Assembly (NCBI GenBank): GCA_039621445.1
Contig: CP154954.1
Span: 31,024,012 to 31,088,011 of the forward strand
Direction: 5' to 3'
DNA length: 64,000 nucleotides
Source of the DNA: Euglena gracilis
Lineage: Eukaryota; Euglenida; Euglenophyceae; Euglenales
A program made the translations under genes and the position numbers. The notes beneath the pieces were generated by a model. That model saw only the letters and a program-made list of their open reading frames with translations. It was not told where the DNA came from and ran no database searches. Shown here in pieces: positions 10,637 through 21,868 of the stretch. The first letter of the stretch is position 1. Each line of letters begins with the position of its first letter.

Positions 10637-10957
10637 TGTGGGCGCTGGGAAAGAGATTAAGATTCCAGCAGAGGAATTAGGAATTACGCAAAATTCTGTC
10701 TGTGTTTGTGTTTGTGTTTACAGTGGCAAGCAGCATGTTCAGTTTGACTTTGGTTGTTCAGTTCTGGGAAGTATCTTGATTTGTGCCAGCGCTGGGAATT
10801 GGGAAGTGGGATTACCATGAAAAGTTCCAAGGAAAGTCCCAGGTGGGTGCCAGGCCCCCTGGGTGAATTGATGGATCCCAGCCAGTGGCAGGGCCTGCAG
10901 GCGCCAAGTGCCAGCCGCCAGGGGGTTGTGGGAGTGGTGAGGCCCACACCCCCTACA
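10637..10957 (+). repeat. 3' LTR of N1
   Basis: 321 bp, differing from the 5' LTR at two positions near its start (ACACAAAATTTTG against ACGCAAAATTCTG). Followed by the CCAT target duplication. Confidence 0.95.
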
Positions 10958-10961
10958 CCAT

Positions 10962-13156
10962 CAACTGGAGCCAATTAGGGCAATTTTTCCAGAATTACAG
11001 CAAAAGTTGCATGAACCCCCCATCAAAAATAATGATTTGGGACAATTCATCACATGGAGCACGTCTCCAGACTTGCAGCTGCGTTTCAGGAAGCGCTACA
11101 GCGCATTTTCCAATTGAGCGGTGATTCCGTGAATTTTGCCCATTTTGTTTGCCCAAGAAAACGAAAGTTTTACCCCCCGCACACATGTACAACAATTGGA
11201 CGGGAGACCTTCTCAGCTGGAGCATAATTCTTGCCATTGTGGCGACATTCCCGCTAAAATTGCGAGTTTTCATGCCCAAATCACGAATATCGCGAGTAGG
11301 ATTGAGAATTTGCAACAACAGTGGCAAAAAGGCACATCGGAAATATGAATCGCCATCGCAGATTTGCAGAAAAAGTTGAGAGAGGGAACAAAACAATCAA
11401 AAGAACGATGCGGAGGGATGAAGAGCAAAAAATGGGAAACAACGAAATCAACCCCACAAAGATCGCGGAAATTGTTAAACAATGCTTGGAGAGATTGATC
11501 AACAAAAAAGGGCGCAACATCAAGAAGGAACAAAATAGATTTGAAAAAATCATCCGAAAAAATATAAAGAACAAAAACAAAGGCGCTTCAAATGAAAACA
11601 CGCAAAACAAATCAAAAAGAAATTTGAGCATTTGCAAGTCAGTGTATATAAAGAACATTGCAAAGAAAAGGTGATGATAGCAACGTACCGAAAAAAGAAC
11701 GAGGGAAAACGAGATCAAAGTTAGAACAAGGCATGAGGAAAATAAACGGGATCGAAAAATGAGAGCACAAGATGCAGGACGTGGTTGTTCCATGAAGCAG
11801 AGGTTGAAGGGGGGAGGAAAGCGGGGAAAAACGGTGCGGATTGAATGGTCGGGGCGGAGTAAAGAAAAGGTCGAGGATTTGAAAGGCCATGGGAGAGGGG
11901 CGGAGCATCGGAATTTTGGAGAAAGGGAGACCACCGTATCAAGGAATCGCAGATTTGCAGAACCGCAATGCGGCAACCCGTGCACCAACACCACGTATTA
12001 GCGGACTAAAGGCCACAATGACCGATTTGCACCAAAAGCTGCAACAGGATGTTGGTAACATTGAAGCCGCATTGGCTAAGGTGCATGCACGCTATGCGGA
12101 AGTAGCTGGCAGAATCCCGGATGTCACCGGCGTTCAAAAAGTGTTAGCGGATTTGCACAAACGCATGCAAGATTTAATCATAAAAGTGCTTCAGGTGCAA
12201 TCACCAACCAAAGGCGTATTGCCATCAACATTACAAACTCCCAAAACCGCACCCGCACACTTGGAGCAATTTAGTGCATAAATGCGTGCGGAAAATCACC
12301 AAATCATGCAAGGAATCTGTGATAGTCTCATGAAAACCGAAAAAAAATCGGTGAAACAGGATGTCGCAAAACTGCAAAAATGACCTTACCGCGCTATCCG
12401 CGCAAGTTCCAGTGTTGAAGGAACAACCAATGGCTGAAAAAGTCAAAGAAAAGCATTCGGACCATCCCACCAAGCCATTTACACAACTGGAGGCCATTTC
12501 CACTTCGATGCGCACTTTGGCGGTACGAGTACAGGTATTGGACACAGGTTCCGGTGCAATTTCGAAAGATTTGCAGCCGATTTCCGACAAAATCCTGCTT
12601 TTGGATGAGTTACCCTCATACCGTAGGCGGAGTAAGCGTTTGCAGGAGGACGTGGGTCGGATAACCGACAATTGGCAGGTTGCTGACCATTTGGAGCAAC
12701 GTGTGCATCAGTTTGCTACATACTCGGACCAAGTACAAGCACTACCGCGTTCCATACATCAAAACCTGCTATCGGGTATGGTTGACACACTTGCTACATC
12801 TTCCGGCGGTCGAGCGGATACCCGCTCCCCGCGTCGTCATGATGCCAAAAGGCAATCACAATCGCGAAACTGCTGTTGCCTTTGTAGGTCTGAAGACCTC
12901 CACTCATCCAAGTGCCCACGTTCCCGTTCTCCCCGCCCTGGCCATGGTCGTCGCGATTGCAATTGCGGTTCTGCCAGTAGGCAGCGGGTTGGTTTCAAAA
13001 TATCCTGTATCGAGGAGAAACACCTGGCTTCGGGCAGGAGGAGGACGAGAGCACCGAGGATGAGTTGGCGGAAGACAGGAGTGCGATTCGCGCGACACGC
13101 GCAGTTTATTCCAGAAGTCCACCACAGGCCAAAGGGACGACTCCGATATGGAGTAG
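10962..13156 (+). pseudogene. gag of G2, central and C-terminal part
   Basis: After N1 the gag resumes with coiled-coil-like frames. 11960-12280 (LKATMTDLHQKLQQDVGNIE, GRIPDVTGVQKVLADLHKR) aligns with G4 gag at 32230-32440. 12361-12740 aligns with G4 at 32560-32950. A deletion then joins the coil (about 12735) to the second CCHC-like knuckle (CCLCRSEDLHSSKC, spacing off by one), so the capsid-like domain and first knuckle are missing. The C-terminal linker VGFKISCIEE is conserved in G3 and G4. The gag frame ends at the UAG 13154-13156. A 591-bp insert (11355-11945) also breaks it. Confidence 0.7.
11355..11962 (+). other. Purine-rich 591-bp insert in G2 gag with 17-bp direct repeats
   Basis: ATCGCAGATTTGCAGAA occurs at 11355-11371 and again at 11946-11962. 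The repeat-to-repeat distance is 591, a multiple of three. G4 gag has only one matching site (about 32228, AATCGCGGATTGCGCAAAA). The insert is strongly purine-rich on the plus strand and would encode a Lys/Arg/Asn-rich helix with stops. I recognise no domain in it. Origin could be insertion with target duplication or slippage of foreign RNA during reverse transcription. Confidence 0.6.
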
Positions 13157-13191
13157 GGGAGCCCGAGGTCTGAGGGCACAGACATCTGGGC
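13154..13191 (+). promoter_or_regulatory. gag-pol UAG with downstream stem-loop (G2)
   Basis: UAG (13154-13156) is followed by GGGA, then a GCCCGAGGTC arm (13161-13170), a 10-base loop, and a GACATCTGGGC arm (13181-13191). The frame after the UAG remains open for about 100 codons up to the protease. The same cassette is at 23347 and 34887. In G2 one stem pair is mismatched. This layout resembles the stop-codon readthrough signals used by some retroviruses at the gag-pol junction. Confidence 0.6.
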
Positions 13192-14742
13192 AGATGAACA
13201 GATGGAGGCAGGAACTGATCACCCCTGCCCCCCCTGCCAATCGGTCTTTTTGGTCGGTACCCAGAAAATGTTCAGGTCCTCCACTCCCCCCTCCAAGTTT
13301 TTGCTTGGAATGTTGAGCAAAGTAAGCAAATGGTCATGGAACAGTTGGCGCGACAACAATTTTACCTCTGACGCTCCGCTTTGCGTACCCCCCATGGAAC
13401 TATGGTTTGAGCCAAAATCAAAACACAAAATTTCTGTGCACAAGCCAAAATTTTAATCGACACAGTGTGTTGAATCCCGCTTATTTTCCGCAAAGGACTG
13501 ATACCCAACTCCCTCTTGGTTCATGCCAAGAATCCCATCAAAATTATGCCCTCTGAAAACAGCCCCATGTGCGGTGGTGACTTGGGATGCCTTTTTGGAC
13601 TGCCCAGCGGCACAACTTTTTTGTTTTCAACCAGGTGTGTTGATTTCAGACAGCTAACCCAACCTACACCAACTTATGCAGTGACACCCACACAAACGCG
13701 CACCTCAAGCACCAACCCTCCTACCAAAGCGCTCACTGTTCTGAGAATCTCCGCTTACCCTTATTTTGATTGTGAATGTCTAGTTGAATATTCCAAACTA
13801 ATCCGATTGGATCCCGGAACCGGGAATTTTTCATCCCCTACCCAAACCTTTACACTTGTTAGTGGTAGTTTCGGTACTTATTTAATAGATAACCAAAAGG
13901 TACAGAGCCAGAGTACAATGGGTGATACACTCATCCGTACACTTGTTATTTTTTCACATCTCACAACTGCACTTGTCCGGTTTTTCGCAATTTGCGGATG
14001 CTATTCAAGCACTACAGTGCAAATGCATGGCCTCCCTCTTCAGATTTGCGCCTAGCGCTCCCCACGCGCCTATGGCGCTCTCCACACACCCCGCGCATAT
14101 CGTGCTTCACGCACACAGTGCGAATTGAGACATATTACGCATTCTGCACTATTGCACATCACCGATGACTGCAGGTATGCCCAACCCACACATGCCCCGT
14201 CTGTATCGAGTCCTATGGACATGTGTGTGGATGATTCACAATTCTGTTGGTCTGTTTTACAGCATGTACCACCCCTTCAGGATGTTGAGCAGGTCTCCAA
14301 GAACACAAAGGACAATTGGAATGCTTTTCAGTTTGGTCAATTTCCAAAATCGCCGATATGGCGGTTTGCTTTGATTTGACCTTAGAATGATGATACATTC
14401 TCTTCCAACGGACATTCGCGATTACCGCGACGTTGGTCGCAGCATTCTAACGCTTTTGATAAGTTTTGTTGAGACACTATCCTTTGGATGCATCCCCCTA
14501 AAGCTTATCCCCCTTGTAAAAAAAATTTCCAGGATCAAGTGCGAGGCGCATTACTTCTTCCTGTGAATCACAGAAGCTGAATGGTTCAAAATTTGAATTA
14601 TGTCACCTTTTTTGGTGGGACCTGCCAAACGGTGTCCCTCTATTCGAGGATTTCCGTGGAGTAGCGTTACCACCTGTTCAAGAAAACAAATTTCGCGTTT
14701 GTTTCTTTGACAATTTTAATTCTTCCCAAACTTCCCCCCTGA
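13157..14742 (+). pseudogene. Protease and Cys/His spacer of G2 pol
   Basis: The post-UAG linker (LWADEQME, CPPCQSVF, GMLSKV, CVPPMELW) is open to 13456. The aspartic protease active site reads DTV near 13459-13467 where G3 and G4 have DTG, so it is inactive, and a frameshift sits just before it. CGGDLGC follows at about 13570. The long spacer region to the RT matches G3 and G4 in pieces, for example YFDCECLVEYSKLIRLD and, after stops, RGALLLPV and WDLPN near 14560-14630. Heavily decayed. Confidence 0.6.
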
Positions 14743-16108
14743 ATGTTAGTGTTGGATGATACCGACCATGTAGGAGCCGATATGGCTTTGCTCCATTCTG
14801 CTGATAGGCATCGCCGTTCGGCCCCCTCTAGGGTTAATATGACCCATCAACAGGTTTCCGCTATCATTCAAAGTGCAGGACAGCACACCAATTCAGCAGA
14901 ACTTAATACGCGGATCAGTCACAAATTTTCTGGTGTTTCAGAGAATCCTGTTTACGCATGTGATATAGACCCCGCATATTAGCGGGCCTTTTGGTGTCTG
15001 TAACATTCAGCTTAAGGAAGGCGTAAAGCCAATGCATCGGAAATTTTTCCGTTGTTCAAGAGAAAGAGAGATATCTCTCAATGAAATGACTGAAAAGCCC
15101 ATAGAGCGGAAGTGGATCAACCCTTCGAAGAGTGAATGGACCTCATAGGCTTTTGTTCTTTCCTCAGCCCCCAGACCCAACTGGTCAGAAAAAGTGGAGG
15201 CTGGTACTGGATTATCGGTACTTAAACTCGCAAACGAAGGATGACCCATTCACGTTACCTCTATTTGAGGACCTCGTCGCAAAACAAGCGGATAACCGCT
15301 TGTGGGCAATTTTCGACCTGGGGGATGGATTCCACCGAATGCATCTGGATCCTGTTTCACAAGCCTATACGTCATTTGTAACATCCAAAGGTGTTTACAA
15401 ATGGACGGTTTTTCCAAGGGGTGTTAAAAATGGGCCAGCAATGTTTCAGCTCATGATCCAATGGATCTTCCGGGATTTACCGTTTGTGCTGGTATACATT
15501 AATGATGTTATGGTCGGAACCAGCCCTCCATCAGCGAATACACATTAGAATACTCTCGATGTTCAATATTGTGATGTTTGAGCTGTGTTAACCGCTTATC
15601 TCAAACACAGACGTTTCGTCAAACGTGCTAAAATGCCCTTATTTCGCGAAACAATAAAATTTTGCGGTTACATTCTGGATAATGGCCAACGCCGAGTTGC
15701 GCGTAGCAGACTTGAGGCTATTAAGAAATGTACACTGAAGTCATCAAGACCATCACTCATTTGAACGGGTTTTTGTGAATAGCCCAATACTACGCCGTTT
15801 ATTTGAAAGATTTGGCGAAAATCGCGGTACCTCTAACGAGGCAGCTCAAAATATTGCGCACCAGAAAATACAAAATTCAAATTGGACGCAGACATGCGTT
15901 AATCTCTAGAGAGCATTAAAAAGCTAACGCTTGAAAAGGTCGTACTCAACATCGGGGATCTCTACAAGCCTTATGTGCTCGAAGTCGATAGCAGCGATCA
16001 TGCTGTAGGCGGTGATCTAAGCCAGCGTGACGCAGACAACGAGTTACGCCCTGTAGCATTTTTCAGCCGGAAGCTACAAGTGAAGATTGCAAAGGCCAAG
16101 TCAAATGG
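14743..16108 (+). pseudogene. Reverse transcriptase and truncated RNase H of G2
   Basis: 14743-14982 covers the pre-RT region (ENPVYACDIDP). 15132-15548 holds WRLVLDYRYLNSQT, motif A (LWAIFDLGDGFHRM) and motif C changed to YIND, which would impair catalysis. After several stops, RNase H starts at about 15960 (VDSSDHAVGGDLSQ) and breaks off after GQVKW-like sequence at about 16105, where it is joined to the integrase by a deletion of roughly 700-800 bases compared with G1 and G3. Confidence 0.85.
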
Positions 16109-17163
16109 AGTAAAAGCGGTGAAACCGCGCAGAGGTACCCTCCCTGGTACCCTTGACGTTTTCCGCGTACCCTCCGACATTTTTACGTCCCTCCGTATGG
16201 ATTTGTTTAAATTACAACCTTGCAAAGGATCAGACGGCAATCTTTACGACTATGTCTTTGTCGTCGTCTGCAGGCTGAGTGGTTACATAGTAGCCATTCT
16301 ATGCCAAAATGCAGGGTTGACCGCGCAAATTTTAGCACTTATATTTATCGAGAAGTGTATTTGCCTAATGGGTCTACCGAATGAGAATGTCAGTGATTGA
16401 GATCATTTCATCTCTTCCGGATTCTTGACTGGGAATCACTGGGAATCGAACATCATTTTTCCATTATATGTATCGCCCGAACGGCAATGGCCGCGCCGAG
16501 GCAGCAGTGCAGGCTGTTGTAAATATGCTCCGCCTCTCACTGGCTGACTCGCGCCAGGCCTCAGTCCAGGTTTTGCCATGGTCCCTCTATTATATAAACA
16601 CCCCACCGGGTTTAGTTTTGCCGCACTCCCCATACATAACTGTTTTTGGGCGAGAACCGCCGGCGATTGGTGATATACCATCAGAGAGACCGGCTGGAAG
16701 TATCGTAACCTGTGAGACATGGTTCTCTGAAGTAGTGACTCTCAAAACTACTGTTCAAAACCGTATCAATGATATCTATTCTCAAAATAGAAACAAATTT
16801 TTGCAAGTATTGAAAGCACATAGCTACATTCCTGGTGGCCGCGTATGGGTACGAAATAGTCGCACAAGCATGCAAGCTTCCAAGCTAGACCCCCTCTGGC
16901 TGGGACCCTGTTAAAATCCTGAACGCGCTGGTAACAATGGCCGCTATAGGATGGCACTGCCGAACGGGATCGAGAATGTTCACATGGATGATTTCAAGCC
17001 ATATCTGTCCCCGCCTAATAGCAAAGCACTACCGTGCCTTTTTTTTAAGCCCTGTACAAAATTACTAGAAACGGAGGATTTTGTGGAAGACAAAATTCTC
17101 GATAACAAAATTGATAGGGGTGTTCATTACTGGAAGGTCAGTTTGAAAGGATATGGGCTATAG
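16109..17163 (+). pseudogene. Integrase and chromodomain of G2
   Basis: The frame enters mid-integrase (PRRGTLPGTLDVFRVPSD), with the first catalytic Asp in LRMDLFKL. The second Asp region is degraded at about 16395. A frame at 16468-16914 contains YRPNGNGRAEAAV (third acidic residue), NTPPGLVLPHSPY and GGRVWVRNSRT. The chromodomain spans about 17059-17220 (FVEDKILDNKID, YWKVSLKGYG, then DTWEPASSFVGYVQQDWKLW). The zinc-binding domain is lost with the deletion at 16108. A TAG interrupts the chromodomain at 17161. Confidence 0.85.
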
Positions 17164-17372
17164 GAGGACACCTGGGAGCCAGCCTCCAGTTTTGTCGGTT
17201 ATGTACAACAGGACTGGAAGCTGTGGAATAAAAGAAAAAACATAGACTTTTTTGTGAATGATTTTTGAAACTGGACTATAGGCCTTTTCCCCGCCTCTCT
17301 GTTTTCTTCCCACCCCCAATTAATGTTTCTCTTCCTTTTCCACACCTCAAAAAGTTACTTTTTCTCGCCAGA

Positions 17373-18774
17373 ATGCAGGACCCAGGTGGGAGCGGCCCAG
17401 GCCTGATGCTCTCCCTCCCTACCTGCCAAACTCCTATGCGGCGGCCCCACCGGCCAAAGGGACGCCAGCATGTGCGGTATACGAACCCCATCCTGCCGCT
17501 TATGCGGCTCAGGCACGAATGCCACCCCCCCCACTCAAATGGCTCAGGCACAGATGCCATACCCCTCTCAGTCACATATGTCAGCGCCCTCTCGGGTACA
17601 AATGTCGCCCCCCTCTCAGGCACAACCGGCATCTGTCGCTCCTGCGGCCCCGGTGCCAATGGGAGCTGCATATGCGGCACAGCCTCAACAGGCATATCAA
17701 GTTTCAACGCAACAACCACCACCTCAGCTGGCACACCAGGTTCCGATGGAACAACAACAGCACGTGAGGCAATGACAGGAACGTCCAATGGGGCAGGCGC
17801 ATTCTGCCATGCATGCCTCACCTCCCATCCTGTATACACCACTATGCAATCTCTCAGCAACCCCAACCACAACCCGTACAGGGTGTGCCACCACCACACC
17901 TTGTACACGCCGTACAGGCGACGGCACCTCCTCCTGCTGCTCATCCCGTCCGGGAACCCGCGGCCAAGACCGCAGTCAGCAGCAGTGGTATATCCGCTTA
18001 TGTGATCCTTGCGGCGCATGAGACACCCCAAGAAGCACCAACGGTGCCATACCCCGCATTCACCGCGGAATTGGTGAATCTCGCCGAGAAAACCCTGGGG
18101 ACCGCCTTGCGCGTTAGCGCAATCGAAAGAGCAGATCCATCCTTGGAGGTGATGTGGGATATCCACTGTCGTCAGATTTTAGTCCTGGCCAATGGACCTA
18201 TTGCACAATGGTACGCGTGTGGCAAACTCCGATGACAGGAAAAGTGTACGTCATGCCAGGGGAATATCCCCCCGACGTCAGCATGTGTTCACTGGGTATC
18301 CAGGTACCGCCGATTCCGCGGATACGTCATCGCACAGGTGCATTCACCGAAAAAATGCGAGAACAGAGCCCCTCAACAGAGGAAAACAGGACAGGTGATA
18401 TTCCAGCACAAACATTGCAACCATCACGAATTTTTCGCGACTCCCAGTCCCCACCTCATATGCCGAGACCACCCCCACCCGAATATCGAAAACCCCCAAC
18501 GCAATATGCATATCAGCCAATTACGCAACCGTCAGCTGACCAACCACGTTTCCCTTTTCCTGCGCATCTGGAAGCTGGAAGCCAGATTCCTGTACAACGG
18601 GACCAGCCTGTGGCTCAGGAGTCCACACCCTGGGCTGAGGAAGTGGATCAAGCTGAGGCCGATTGCCGAAGGCATGGATGTGGAAGAGGAAGTACCAATG
18701 GACATGAACCTCTTCAAGAACCCCGCTTAACCTCACATCAGCAACCCATCCAATACTACCAATCCCTGGAATAA
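17373..18774 (+). pseudogene. ORF3 of G2 (env-position protein of unknown function)
   Basis: An ATG at 17373 follows a long pyrimidine tract ending CGCCAG, a possible splice acceptor for a subgenomic RNA. The N-terminus (GGSGPG) matches ORF3 of G3. A Pro/Gln-rich region of about 200 codons is spread over three frames (for example QAYQVSTQQPPPQLAHQV). The conserved core lies at 18000-18370: VNLAEKTLGTALRVSAIERA, VMWDIHCRQILVLAN, then after a frameshift MPGEYPPDVSMCSLGIQVPP. The C-terminal part is Pro/Gln-rich with PPTQYAYQPITQPSADQP. No membrane helix or signal peptide is visible. Function unknown. Confidence 0.62.
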
Positions 18775-18834
18775 CTCCAAGGCCCTCGGTCTAGAGAACG
18801 CAGACATGCGTCACAGCGTTACAGGCCGGCAGAT

Positions 18835-20142
18835 CTGTTTGCGGATTTACACAAACGGTGCAACGGTATTCAAAAATCATTTCCGGATATCACCGGCATT
18901 GAAACCGCGCTTGCGGATTTGAATACCCAACACAAAAACTTACAAACCACCACTTCCCATTTACAAAAAAGCGTTCAAGCACTTTCTACAAGGGTCTCCG
19001 GACTCCAACCATCCTTAGATGGACAAACTGTTCGCGAAGTCGAACTACCCCCTGATTATCAGACATTTTACGACTAAATGCTTGCAAAAAATCAGAAAAA
19101 CTAAAAAGAATTTTGTGAAACCTTGATGAGGAACGAAAATTCGGTCCCCCAACAAACTCTCACACTATAACGACAAATTTCGATGTTGCAGAACCGACTT
19201 TCTACAATGATGGACGGCAGAACCGCTGAAAAGGCGGTAGGGGTAACCCAACCCACGTTGCGCACCTCAACCACACAAACCGAGAATCGGATGAACGCCA
19301 TTACAACCGCGATGGAAACTTTGGCTAAACGGGTCCAATTCTTGGACACCGTTTTCCAAAGCTTCAGCGCATTTTAACACCGTTGTTGACAAACTACCAC
19401 TTCTGGATAAGTTACCCCTATACCGCAAACGTATTAAGCGTTTGCAGTGTGACGTTGAACGAATTTGGGTCCTTTTCCAAGTGGTCGGTTCGTTAGAACA
19501 AAGTATCCAAGATTTTGCATTGAGTCTGGATAAGATTCATGCAAAGTCCTGCAACCCCCCGCACATTGCCCATGAAAACACAGCTTTCGGTGGTCAAAAT
19601 TCGACTCCCAGTTCACAAAGTGCTGTTCGCGCTTCAACAGAAGCATCTTCGGATGGCAGACATCCAACTCGCGAATTTGTGCATCAAATTCGCGACTCGT
19701 TGGATGCCAATCCTTCCAGAGGCGCAGTATGCACACCTCTACAAGCATCTTCGGATGCATATGCCCTACAAGCATCAACGGATGCACGTGATCATGCACA
19801 TGCTTAGAATCGCGATTACAATCGCTTGTTTATACTCCAACTTAAGATGCCCCCCGTAACGGTGAATCTTCAGATGAGGAACCGGTTTTTCACAAGGACC
19901 GCGAATCCTGGGGTTTTACAACAAGACCTCCTTGAATCGGGACTGATTCGTGGTACGAGCCATCCCCATACCCCGGGTATTGGCCATGGATCGCGAGCGC
20001 GAAACGGGGGAATCGCCGGCGGTTCCCCGCTTTGTGGGTGAACAACAGGCTTCCTACCTCCCTGGGATGTTACCAGTCCCCGAATCGCGGAACCGCGAAA
20101 CACAACCACAAAATTAGCAGAATCGCGATATACCAAACACCC
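18835..20142 (+). pseudogene. gag of G3, coiled-coil part before N2
   Basis: Frames such as DLHKRCNGIQ-like (18845), FPDITGIETALADLNTQH and MMDGRTAEKAV align with G2 at 12150-12480 and G4 at 32340-32740. The segment ends in Ser/His/Ala-rich sequence before the N2 insertion at 20142. Stops are frequent. The protein would form long helices, as in G4. Confidence 0.6.
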
Positions 20143-20568
20143 TGTAGGGGGGGGGGGGCCAATCTGGCCCCCACTTTGTCTTTTCCATTGGCAGATCTGA
20201 CATTTGCAGGTTTTTCTGTAGCAATTCTTGTACTCCCCAGCCAGCATGAATCCTTCCCTTTCAGCTACCTTCAGCGCCCAGGGGCCACAGACATTTGTAG
20301 GGTCTTTCCCCAGGTACTTGACACACTGCCTCAAATTTTCCTTTTCAATCTGCTCCTCCCTGCGCCTTGATTCCTCCATCAGCCAATTCATTGCGCCAAA
20401 CCTTCCCAAAACCACAGCAAGAAACAAACCAGAAGTCAAAGCCCCAAAGGGTTCATACTGCTTGCCACCTGCACAAAGTTACAGATGACAGATTGTGGAA
20501 TGTACAAATTAGGAATCTCTGGCCTGGCTCTGCTTTATTCTGCTGCACATCTGGGAGCGAATCCCACA
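20143..20568 (-). repeat. 3' LTR of N2 (minus-strand orientation)
   Basis: 426 bp. Contains the same start-codon region as the 5' LTR, but here the frame reads out into G3 gag. Confidence 0.93.
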
Positions 20569-20584
20569 CTCCCCTCCTCAAAAA
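20569..20584 (-). promoter_or_regulatory. Polypurine tract of N2
   Basis: On the minus strand, TTTTTGAGGAGGGGAG abuts the 3' LTR start TGTGGG. N1 has TTTTTAAGGAGGGGAG at the same place. Confidence 0.8.
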
Positions 20585-20991
20585 CCTTCCCAAGCTATGT
20601 CAGCCTTTGGCATCTGGGAGTCGCTCAAAGATGGGCTTCACCTGTGCCACCTGCCTTTCCCCCGCCCTCGAGCCACACAAGTCGTTTTTCGAGCAATTGC
20701 CGACCCCACCATGCCACACCCGTGCATGCCGTGGCCCACTGCCTGCGGTTTGTGCACAGGGGGCAATTGGTTCCCTGGAGCAATGGCTACCTGAGCAATC
20801 GTCGAAGACGTGCCACCAGGGCCTGCCACACAGGGGGGGGGAGGGTTTGGGGCAAAAGTTACCTGGGCAATCATCCCGGAAGATGTGCCACCAGGACTTG
20901 CCACACAAACCGGCATGCCACTGAAAATTCGACCCGGAGCTTTCGACAGGGGGCAAAAAGAACAAGGCAATCAGGTTAACACCCGGTCCGC

Positions 20992-21687
20992 TTAGTCCTC
21001 GAGTCGCTTGGCAGCCTTAAGCTTCAGCCTTCTCCTTCTCCGCTTCCAACTGGTCGTCTCATTCTTCACTCTTGACTTTGGTTCGTCTGCACCTGGCTCA
21101 GCCACATCCTTCTTCGGGACTTCCCAGTTGAACGGTTCTTCCTCGTCGGTGGACTCGCATCTGACCTTTGACAGCTCCTTCTGGCTTGCTTCTTGCACTG
21201 CATCACCAGCATGTACACCTGTGGCATGCACAGCTTGAGCATCTTCTCCATCACCACTTCTGGCATGCAATGGGTCCCCATGGCCCAGCTGTACATCCCC
21301 ACATCCGCCTTCATCAACTTCAATGTCACCATGTCCAGGGCTGTAATGCCCGATGCTGGCATTACACACCTCAGCATTCATTGACTTGTCATCTTCAGCA
21401 TGCACAACTTGGACATCTCTGCAAGGCTCATGAACCCTTTGTGTAGGGGGGGGGCCAATCTGGCCCCCACTTTGTCTTTTCCATTGGCAGATCTGACATT
21501 TGCAGGTTTTTCTGTAGCAATTCTTGTACTCCCCAGCCAGCATGAATCCTTCCCTTTCAGCTACCTTCAGCGCCCAGGGGCCACAGACATTTGTAGGGTC
21601 TTTACCCAGGTACTTGACACACTGCCTCAAATTTTCCTTTTCAATCTGCTCCTCCCTGCGCCTTGATTCCTCCATCAGCCAATTCAT
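20992..21687 (-). CDS. N2 ORF starting inside the LTR, acidic centre, basic tail
   Basis: The first ATG in frame is at 21687, 177 bases from the LTR start, against 180 in N1. The protein is about 231 residues. The LTR-encoded part has a charged helix (MEESRRREEQIEKENLRQ) and a Cys cluster (NCYRKTCKCQIC). The centre is Asp/Gly/His/Ala-rich, and the C-terminus is strongly basic (KRRRRRLKLKAAKR). No known domain. The open frame through a young insertion and the shared layout with N1 support a real gene, perhaps a gag-like or RNA-binding protein. An alternative is chance openness. Confidence 0.55.
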   Translation of the reverse strand: MNWLMEESRRREEQIEKENLRQCVKYLGKDPTNVCGPWALKVAEREGFMLAGEYKNCYRKTCKCQICQWKRQSGGQIGPPPTQRVHEPCRDVQVVHAEDDKSMNAEVCNASIGHYSPGHGDIEVDEGGCGDVQLGHGDPLHARSGDGEDAQAVHATGVHAGDAVQEASQKELSKVRCESTDEEEPFNWEVPKKDVAEPGADEPKSRVKNETTSWKRRRRRLKLKAAKRLED

Positions 21688-21864
21688 TGCGCCAAACCTT
21701 CCCAAAACCACAGCAAGAAACAAACCAGAAGTCAAAGCCCCAAAGGGTTCATACTGCTTGCCACCTGCACAAAGTTACAGATGACAGATTGTGGAATGTA
21801 CAAATTAGGAATCTCTGGCCTGGCTCTGCTTTATTCTGCTGCACATCTGGGAGCGAATCCCACA
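21442..21864 (-). repeat. 5' LTR of N2 (minus-strand orientation)
   Basis: 423 bp. Contains the ATG and first about 82 codons of the N2 ORF. Confidence 0.93.
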
Positions 21865-21868
21865 ACCC

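Larger units (their letters stand above)
9059..10957 (+). mobile_element. Small LTR retrotransposon N1 (young, non-autonomous)
   Basis: Two 321-bp direct repeats (9059-9379 and 10637-10957) start TGTGGG and end CCCTACA. A 4-bp target duplication CCAT flanks them (9055-9058 and 10958-10961). I count two differences between the LTRs, so the insertion is recent. A purine tract AAGGAGGGGAG abuts the 3' LTR. The 1257-bp interior has a single ORF, a 15-bp minisatellite and a GC-rich tandem repeat, but no protease, RT or integrase. It therefore needs enzymes in trans. It shares its termini style, PPT and ORF layout with N2. Confidence 0.93.
6936..18780 (+). mobile_element. Ty3/gypsy chromodomain retrotransposon G2
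   Basis: The element runs LTR, PBS, giant gag (interrupted by N1), UAG plus stem-loop, protease, spacer, RT, truncated RNase H, integrase, chromodomain, ORF3. It lacks a 3' LTR: at about 18780 the ORF3 end is followed directly by mid-gag sequence of G3, so a recombination or deletion removed the LTR and the first part of the next gag. Internal deletions remove the gag capsid-like region (about 12735-12850) and about 700-800 bases from RNase H to the integrase (near 16108). Confidence 0.85.
20143..21864 (-). mobile_element. Small LTR retrotransposon N2 (young, non-autonomous)
   Basis: Two direct repeats of 426 and 423 bp (20143-20568, 21442-21864) differ by G-run length and one visible substitution. 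The 4-bp target duplication ACCC flanks them (20139-20142, 21865-21868). Read on the minus strand, the LTR begins TGTGGGATTCG and ends CCCCCTACA, and a purine tract GAGGAGGGGAG precedes the 3' LTR. These are the same terminal and PPT features as N1, although the rest of the LTR differs. The interior holds one ORF and no pol genes. Confidence 0.93.

Noticed and set aside
11281-11994. 237-codon minus-strand frame rich in Phe/Leu/Ser
   Set aside because: Complement of the purine-rich insert, where stop codons are rare by composition. No recognisable domain; the hydrophobic look is a composition effect.
17276-18166. 296-codon minus-strand frame over G2 ORF3
   Set aside because: Antisense of a Pro/Gln-rich region. 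The plus strand has the motifs conserved with G1 and G3.
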